Origin: Zasmidium citrigriseum
Taxonomy: Eukaryota; Ascomycota; Dothideomycetes; Mycosphaerellales; Mycosphaerellaceae
Direction of reading: 5' to 3'
Assembly: GCA_002786025.1 (NCBI GenBank)
Contig: NHNW01000057.1
Coordinates: 124,001 to 188,000, forward strand
DNA: 64,000 bases
Position 1 is the stretch's first letter, and each line of letters begins with the position of its first letter. The position numbers and the translations under genes were made by a program. The notes under the pieces were generated by a model. That model searched no databases. It was not told the origin of the DNA and saw only the letters and a program-made list of their open reading frames with translations. Shown here in pieces: positions 57,940 through 64,000 of the stretch.

Positions 57940-57947
57940 TACATCCA

Positions 57948-60900
57948 ATGGCTTATCCTTACTACCTTCCCCGCGAAGGTGACCCAGATGCGATGGAGCT
58001 CGAAGACGAAAACGGAGGCGAAGACGAAATGCAGCGTGATAATAGCGACAGCAAGGATGACATAAAGGACGACGGCAAGGAGGAGGACAACATCGACGGC
58101 AAGGAGAATGGCAAGAACGACGCCAAGAATGACGACAACGAAGTAGTGGCAGCAAAGGTAGACCTCGAATTTGTTGGCTATGGTGGTGTCGACGGATGGA
58201 GAGGGCTGCTCTCGTTGGAGGACCCGAGACCTTCGGGACTAGCAAAAGATCGTCAAGAATTCGTCAGGGCGCTGCAACGGCTTGAAGAGAGGTTTCCAAA
58301 CGTCCAGGACCATGCGGTCGACCGCTTCGCGAAACTCGAGGCAGATCAGGCTGCAAGGGCGAAAAAGACTCCCTTGTGGAACAAAAACGAGCAACGCAAT
58401 TTTGTCATGAAGGAGACGGAGGCAGCGATGAAGGTGGTGTCGGACTGGCTGCCTGAGACTTATCCAGGGGTCAGTGTTGCGCGACAAAATTTCGGTACCC
58501 TCTATTCTGCAACAGAGAAGGTACAATGGGTGAAGGTCTGCTGCCGCTCGATGGATCCTGGCCGGAGGAGCAAAACGCTCGATGGCTGGTTTGACGGATA
58601 CACCGAGACGCAAAAGACGACATTCGTTCCGATTCCAGAGGGCACCAAAAGCACGAACTCTCGACCAAAAAGTAAAAAGAAGCTGGTGCTTGAAGACCCG
58701 CATGAGATCAGCAATGAGATAGAGAGGGTTCGGAAAGAGCTTAGCGAGGTCGATGAGAAGTACGCCAACGATAAGTATCGCGACTTGAACCGTAAAAGGC
58801 TACAGGCAGAGGAAGAGAAATTGGTGACGCGACTGGAGCAGGCGGAAGACGGCACTCTTGTCACCAAGAAGCGCAGACGCAAGGGAGACGTTCCACCGCC
58901 CAAGAAGGTCCGCAATAGGAATATCGACAGGAACACGAGTCTTTTACGGGCCGCAAACACCTCATTACGTGCGCCGGTGCTGCCGCGCGGGCCTCCTCAA
59001 ACACCGGCGACCTCGGGCCCCTTTCACCTCGTTCCCGCAATCGTGTTTGATAACCTCCAGCCAGAGGTCAGTGCCTCTCTGGGAGCCAACGTGGTGCGAA
59101 TCGCTGGAGCCCAGAGCGACTACGAGGCCTTGTTGATTTGGATACCGGGCAAGTCCTTCGCCGTGGATGCAGCCGGTCTAGCCGACGAGACGGATGGCTT
59201 TCGTGACCATCTTTTCACGTCGCTCGGTGTCGAACGAGACCCTGGGTCTTCTCTCAAAGCAGCTCTCGTCTTACCGACGGCACCTGGCCAAAATGCAATT
59301 TGGACAGAATTCGAACTGAGATGTCGACAAGCGGGACATGATCTGATCTTCAAGACGAGTGCTGCGAATGGATACTATGGGTCAACACTGGGCAACTACA
59401 ATGTGCGACCCAGCGGTATCGTCTTGGGCAAGGATTTGCTTGTCTTTGGCCTGTCCAATACCGAAGCCAACGCCAGTTGGAAGTTTTCCGAGGTTCTCTC
59501 ATGGTTTTGGTCGGCTGAACCAGATACGACCGATGCTGTGTCAGCTCTTGCTGATGCCATCGGGGCGAATAACACGTTCAGCCTCAAGCGAGCAGCAGTT
59601 TGGTTTGTTCCTCACGACAGCTACGGAGTCGTACAGAGGATGGAATGGGACTTGAGCATTGATGCTGTCAAAAGCTGGCTTGCCAACGGCTTCTTGAAGT
59701 TGGAATCAGTCACGCTGTCGAACCCGACCATTGTTGGTAAGTAGCATGTTTTGTTGTTGAGCTGCATTTTCATTGACAACCTTTGCAGGCAGGAAAATCA
59801 CCCGTCGCAGAGGCACTTCGGCTGGCGCAATGTACACAGAGGAGTACGAGATCCTGGTTTCACTGGATCTCATTCGCAAGACCACCTCGGAGAGACTGAC
59901 CGCAGCTATCGAGGTCGATTTGGAGGAGGGAGGAACGTCAGTGACAATCAGTCTGAAACCTGAGAAGGGCAATCTTGGCGACATGCTCAGCTGGATCACC
60001 GAACTCATGAGCGTGAATGACCAGAGCATTAACGATGTTGCTGGCTGGATCTCTGGAATCGGTGTCTCGGTGAAGCGTATACAACTGAGCTGCAGCAAAT
60101 CTGGCATTCAGAGCTTTGTGATCGACGTCGAATGGCTCCCGGGATGGAAGGACAAAGCAGATGCCGACGCTAGTGCCATTCCTGTTCCACTCTGGGTACG
60201 TCTTCTATGCTTACATGTCTAATGTTCATGCTGATGATTGCTCCCAGCTTACGTACCGGTACAACGCCGCCATGAGGCCGAATCCACACAGCCTCTCCGC
60301 GCAAGTATGGTTCGAGCCTGTGGGTCTCAGGAATCCGGAGGCGATTCCGGCGACCATTTCACCATTTTACGAAGACGTTCGTGTCATTCGTCCCACCAGT
60401 CCAGCTCCGGCTGGTGTACATCTGCAATCTTTGATGCCGGGAGACTACCAATTACCTTCTGAGTTGAACCTGGAGATAGTCGGACTCGTGATATCCCTCG
60501 AGGGGCGAAAGATATCCTTCTCTGGCATGCTGCAGGCTGACCCATCGCACACGAGCGACTCTGACTTTGGCATTCAGCTTTCGCAAGTCACGATAAGGGC
60601 ATCGTACGAGAGTGCAGAGGTCGTGAAGGATGCGGATGCATCTCCAGCCAATCGCACGCCAAAGCCAAAGGCAAGCGCATCCTTTTCGTTGCTTCTGGAA
60701 GCCGAAATAGATCTGTTGTTGGACAATCCTGACATTGACCTCGACGACGACGACCTTGAAGAGTTGGAGAACGACGATGTTGTGCGATCCGAGACCGCGC
60801 TGCTCGTCGTCTCGGTCGAGGTTGAAGCTGCTGCGGGCAAGAAGCGCTGCAAACTTCACGGGTCTGTGTCCGATCTGAACTTCAGCATGCTCGGACGTTT

Positions 60901-63900
60901 CTTCCCCGATGAGGATCGAGCTATTGCCATGGATCTGCTGGGCCAAATCACAATCCAGGCCCTGGAGATTGACTACTTCTACGAGAATGGCATCTCCACC
61001 GCCTTCGACATGGGCGCAACCCTGATCCTGGGCCCTTGCGAGCTAGATCTAGACTTCCACCGGGATCAAGACGGTTGGCGTTTCGATGCTCTTCTCGAAG
61101 TAGCAGAAGGCACTGATGCTATTGTTGGTGCTATTCTAGACAGTCTGTTCGGCGACGACAACGATGCACTACAAAACATACCGGATTTCATCACAAAGCT
61201 ATCTTTGGCGGGAGGAGATGCCTTTGTATCCCTCAAACTTTCGTCCGTCAAAGCCGCTAAGGATGCAAGTTCTCCGACCTCTCTTGCAGAAGGCGAGTCC
61301 AGCGTGAACTACTTCATGGTCGACCTGACGCTGCGGCTTCCCGTTCCTGGAGGTGCTGGCATGGAATTCTCCTACATCCAGCTCACAGAAAAGCCGCCCG
61401 CCACCCCACGAGCTTCTGGCATTCCCTACACTCCACCCGTCAAAGGTGCCATGCGAAGCAAAACCAAGCGAATTATCAAGGTTGCTGTAGCTGATCTTCC
61501 ATGGCACAAGATCCCAAATCCACCGGTGGTGGGTAGAATCGAGCCAATGTTCGACGAGCTTCAGTTCCTTTGGGTGCAGGACCCGGTCTTGAACTTGGGC
61601 ATCACCCGTGAAGAGATTCAAACCCTGCTCGATTCATCGGTCGTGGTGCAATTCAAAGACACATTCCGCCAGCCAAAGCCCACAGACGTGGTCCTGGCTT
61701 CCGGGATGCACTTTTGCATTGGCGACACATCGAGGCTGCTCCTAGACTACGCCTTCAATAAGCCCAAGAACCTACCGACTGATCCAGATGGCAAAGTCAT
61801 CGCCTCACGGGTGAATGCAGTCAACAAAGATGGTTCGCGGAGAGCACTGCCCACGCCTGGCGCCCCCGTCGACAGCCCGAGTGGGCAAGGCACTGCAACC
61901 AGCGAGCTTTCCAAAAAGGTCGGGCCTCTCTCCGTCTCCAACGTCGGCATTCGATTTGAAGATAATAACCTGATCATCTTCCTCGATATCGAGGCGCATT
62001 TGGGCCCTGTACAAGTCATGCTGCTGGGTCTCGGATTCGGTGTCAATGTCAAGACTTTCAATCTACAGAGGCCGAGTGAAATTCAGCCTACGTTCCAACT
62101 CAAGGGTATGGGCATCTCATTCCAACAGCCCCCAGTCGGCCTCGCGGGCATGTTCAAAGATGCGAGCACCGCAACCCAGCGCTTGTACATGGGAGGCATT
62201 GCCGTCTCATTCAAACCGTACGCCTTCATGGCTGTTGGCGAGTACGGCGAAATCTCCAGAAACGGCAAGGACATGAGCGACACGTTCAAGACATTGTTCA
62301 TTTTCGCGAAGCTCGAAGGTCCACTGATTGAGCTGGAGTTCGTCACCATCGGTGGAATCACTCTTGGATTTGGGTACAACAGCAATCTCAGGTTCCCGAC
62401 GATCGAGCAAGTCCCCAGTTTTCCTTTCATCGCCAACACCGTCGGCGGCGGCGACGCTGCGGATCCACTCACGGTCATGAATCAGCTTGTGGGAGCAGCA
62501 GACTCGTACGTCAAGCCGCAAGAAGATTCGTATTGGATCGCGGCCGGACTTCAAGCCAAGGCCTTCCAGGTGCTCGATGTCTCTGCTGTGGTGATCCTGG
62601 AATTCACACCATACGTTAATCTCGGAATCTTCGCAAAGGCCATCGCGCAGATGCCTCCGGCGCCAACACCCAGAGTGGCGTGCTTCCTCTATGTCGAGCT
62701 CGGTCTCATGTGCACCGTCGACTTCCACGCGGGCATCTTCACTGTCCAGGCATTGCTTTCGCCCAACTCTTTCGTCATTCATCCTTCTTGCCATCTGACA
62801 GGAGGTTTTGCTCTTTGCTACTGGTTCCCTCCATCTCCGTACTCGGGCGACTTTGTGTTCACGGTTGGAGGGTATCACCCCATGTTCGAGGCCAAGCTTC
62901 CGTCCCACTATCCCCGTGTCCCTCGTGTTGGCATCTCGTGGCAGCTGGGCCCAGTCTCCATCCGTGGTGAGGCTTACTTTGCCATCACGCCGAAATGCTG
63001 TATGGGTGGTGGCAGACTTGAGGCCGTCTTCGAAGCAGTAAGTGATTTCTTCGCCGCATATCTCTATGCTGAGAGATCTGCTGTGACTGACATATCCAGG
63101 GCCTGCTATGTGCGTTCTTCACCGCATATGCCGACTTCCTCATCGTCTACCATCCTTTCTACTTCATCGGAGACATTGGTGTCACCGTCGGTGTACGTTT
63201 CACATTGGACCTCCTCTTCGTCACAATTCACATCAGCGTGTCTCTTGGTGCACGTCTACATCTTCAAGGCCCCGAATTTGGCGGAACTGCCCACGTCGAC
63301 TTCTGGGTTTTCGGATTCGACATACCCTTTGGAGCACAGCCCAAGAGGCCTGCTGCTCTCACTCTCGACAAGTTCTCCGAATTCCTACTCCAAGTTCCCG
63401 ACGCAGATGCCGTGGCGCAAGCCGGAGGCAGTCTGGGTGGCTCGATCGACAAGCTTCACATTTTGTCCGTTGAAGACGGTCGATATCCTAATAAGAGCGG
63501 CGCTAGAGACAGCGAAGTCGATCCTGGAGCCATCTGGGAGGTTAAGCGTGCTGGTTTCGTGTTCCGGATCCAGAGTCGTGTGCCACTGCAAATCGTCACC
63601 GAGACGAAGAATGAGGAGACATCGTCACTCTCATCGCCGAATTCCTTCTACTCGAAGCCGATGCACTTGCAGGACCAGCTGGTATCTGAAATGAGCGTGA
63701 AAGTCGGCAAGGTTGAGAAGGGAGGCCTGTTCGAGTGGGAATTGTTCACGCCAACCCCAGTGACCAAGAAAGTTCCCAAGGCTTTGTGGGATAAATGTGA
63801 GCACCGAGTTCAAACCCCGATCTGTGATCGATCCATCGTACTGATTCATATCCAACAGATGACGAGCAGACTGATCCCACGTCGGGTAACACCGATGCGA

Positions 63901-64000
63901 GGGTCACGGGGCAACTCGTCTCAGGGGCCCCAGGCGATGGCACCCTGGACCTATTGATGGGAGCAAGTTTCGCTGCACCTCCGCCTTTCCGTTCTCAGGA
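57948..64000 (+). CDS. Giant DUF6603 protein, 3' end beyond the window
   Basis: Exons 57,948-59,736, 59,789-60,195, 60,248-63,037, 63,100-63,796 and 63,859 to past 64,000 join in frame over introns of 52-62 bases. At least 1,941 residues are encoded. Residues 14-65 are an Asp/Glu/Lys-rich low-complexity stretch. A coiled coil lies at about 254-300, followed by a basic KKRRRK stretch. From about 730 the chain is a long series of beta-strand-like segments. About 1,290-1,895 corresponds to DUF6603, with FAITPKCCMGGGRLEAVFEA, then YADFLIVYHPF, GARLHLQGPEFGG and FWVFGFDIPFG as its characteristic blocks. DUF6603 occurs in bacteria and fungi and has no known function. There is no signal peptide. The start is uncertain because the MBL gene ends just upstream. 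Confidence 0.8.

Noticed and set aside
57936..57947. Stop-codon readthrough joining the MBL and DUF6603 frames
   Set aside because: The two frames differ, so readthrough of the TGA alone would not enter the DUF6603 frame.

Overview
The window comes from a filamentous ascomycete (Pezizomycotina). Genes are interrupted by short introns of about 48-63 bases with GT...AG ends, secreted proteins carry typical fungal signal peptides, and three long tracts carry the mark of repeat-induced point mutation (RIP). A small secreted protein resembling the Alt a 1 family leans towards Dothideomycetes, but this is only an inference.

Left half (1 to about 34,600), repeat-rich compartment. In three tracts (1-14,575; 17,548-20,230; 26,090-34,560) CpA and TpG are almost absent, so ATG codons hardly exist and CAG, CAA and TGG codons have become stops. 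Reading through these changes, I see a Ty3/Gypsy chromodomain retroelement (about 300-4,700, +). I also see two inverted copies of a larger element of at least 6 kb (copy A about 6,540-12,640, copy B about 27,000-33,640). It encodes at least three proteins I do not recognise, called alpha, beta and gamma here. Between the tracts lie two unmutated islands. Island 1 (14,575-17,547) holds a 15-base minisatellite and a nearly intact gene that is a relative of beta. Island 2 (20,230-26,090) holds a Helitron fragment (DUF6570 region), a tandem array of small membrane-protein units, a Cys-rich fragment, and a gene whose first exon is clean but whose remainder is RIP-mutated.

Middle (35,134-44,387), ordinary genes: a Cys-rich protein with a C-terminal jelly-roll-like domain, a secreted amidase, a tiny membrane protein, a secreted Ser/Thr-rich protein, a benzoylformate-decarboxylase-like ThDP enzyme, and a small secreted Cys protein.

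Right part (44,804 to the end) is a compact block of very large genes: a 1,355-residue protein (-), a four-span membrane protein (+), a 1,420-residue protein (-), a ComEC-type metallo-beta-lactamase-fold protein with a very long insertion (+) and, 8 bases after its stop, a DUF6603 protein of more than 1,941 residues (+) that runs off the window. The order and the shared divergent promoters suggest one functional unit. Its job is unknown; I consider it the best candidate for an undescribed system, followed by the inverted multigene element.

All exon joins were made by eye from splice motifs and frame continuity. No tRNA, rRNA or CRISPR array was seen.
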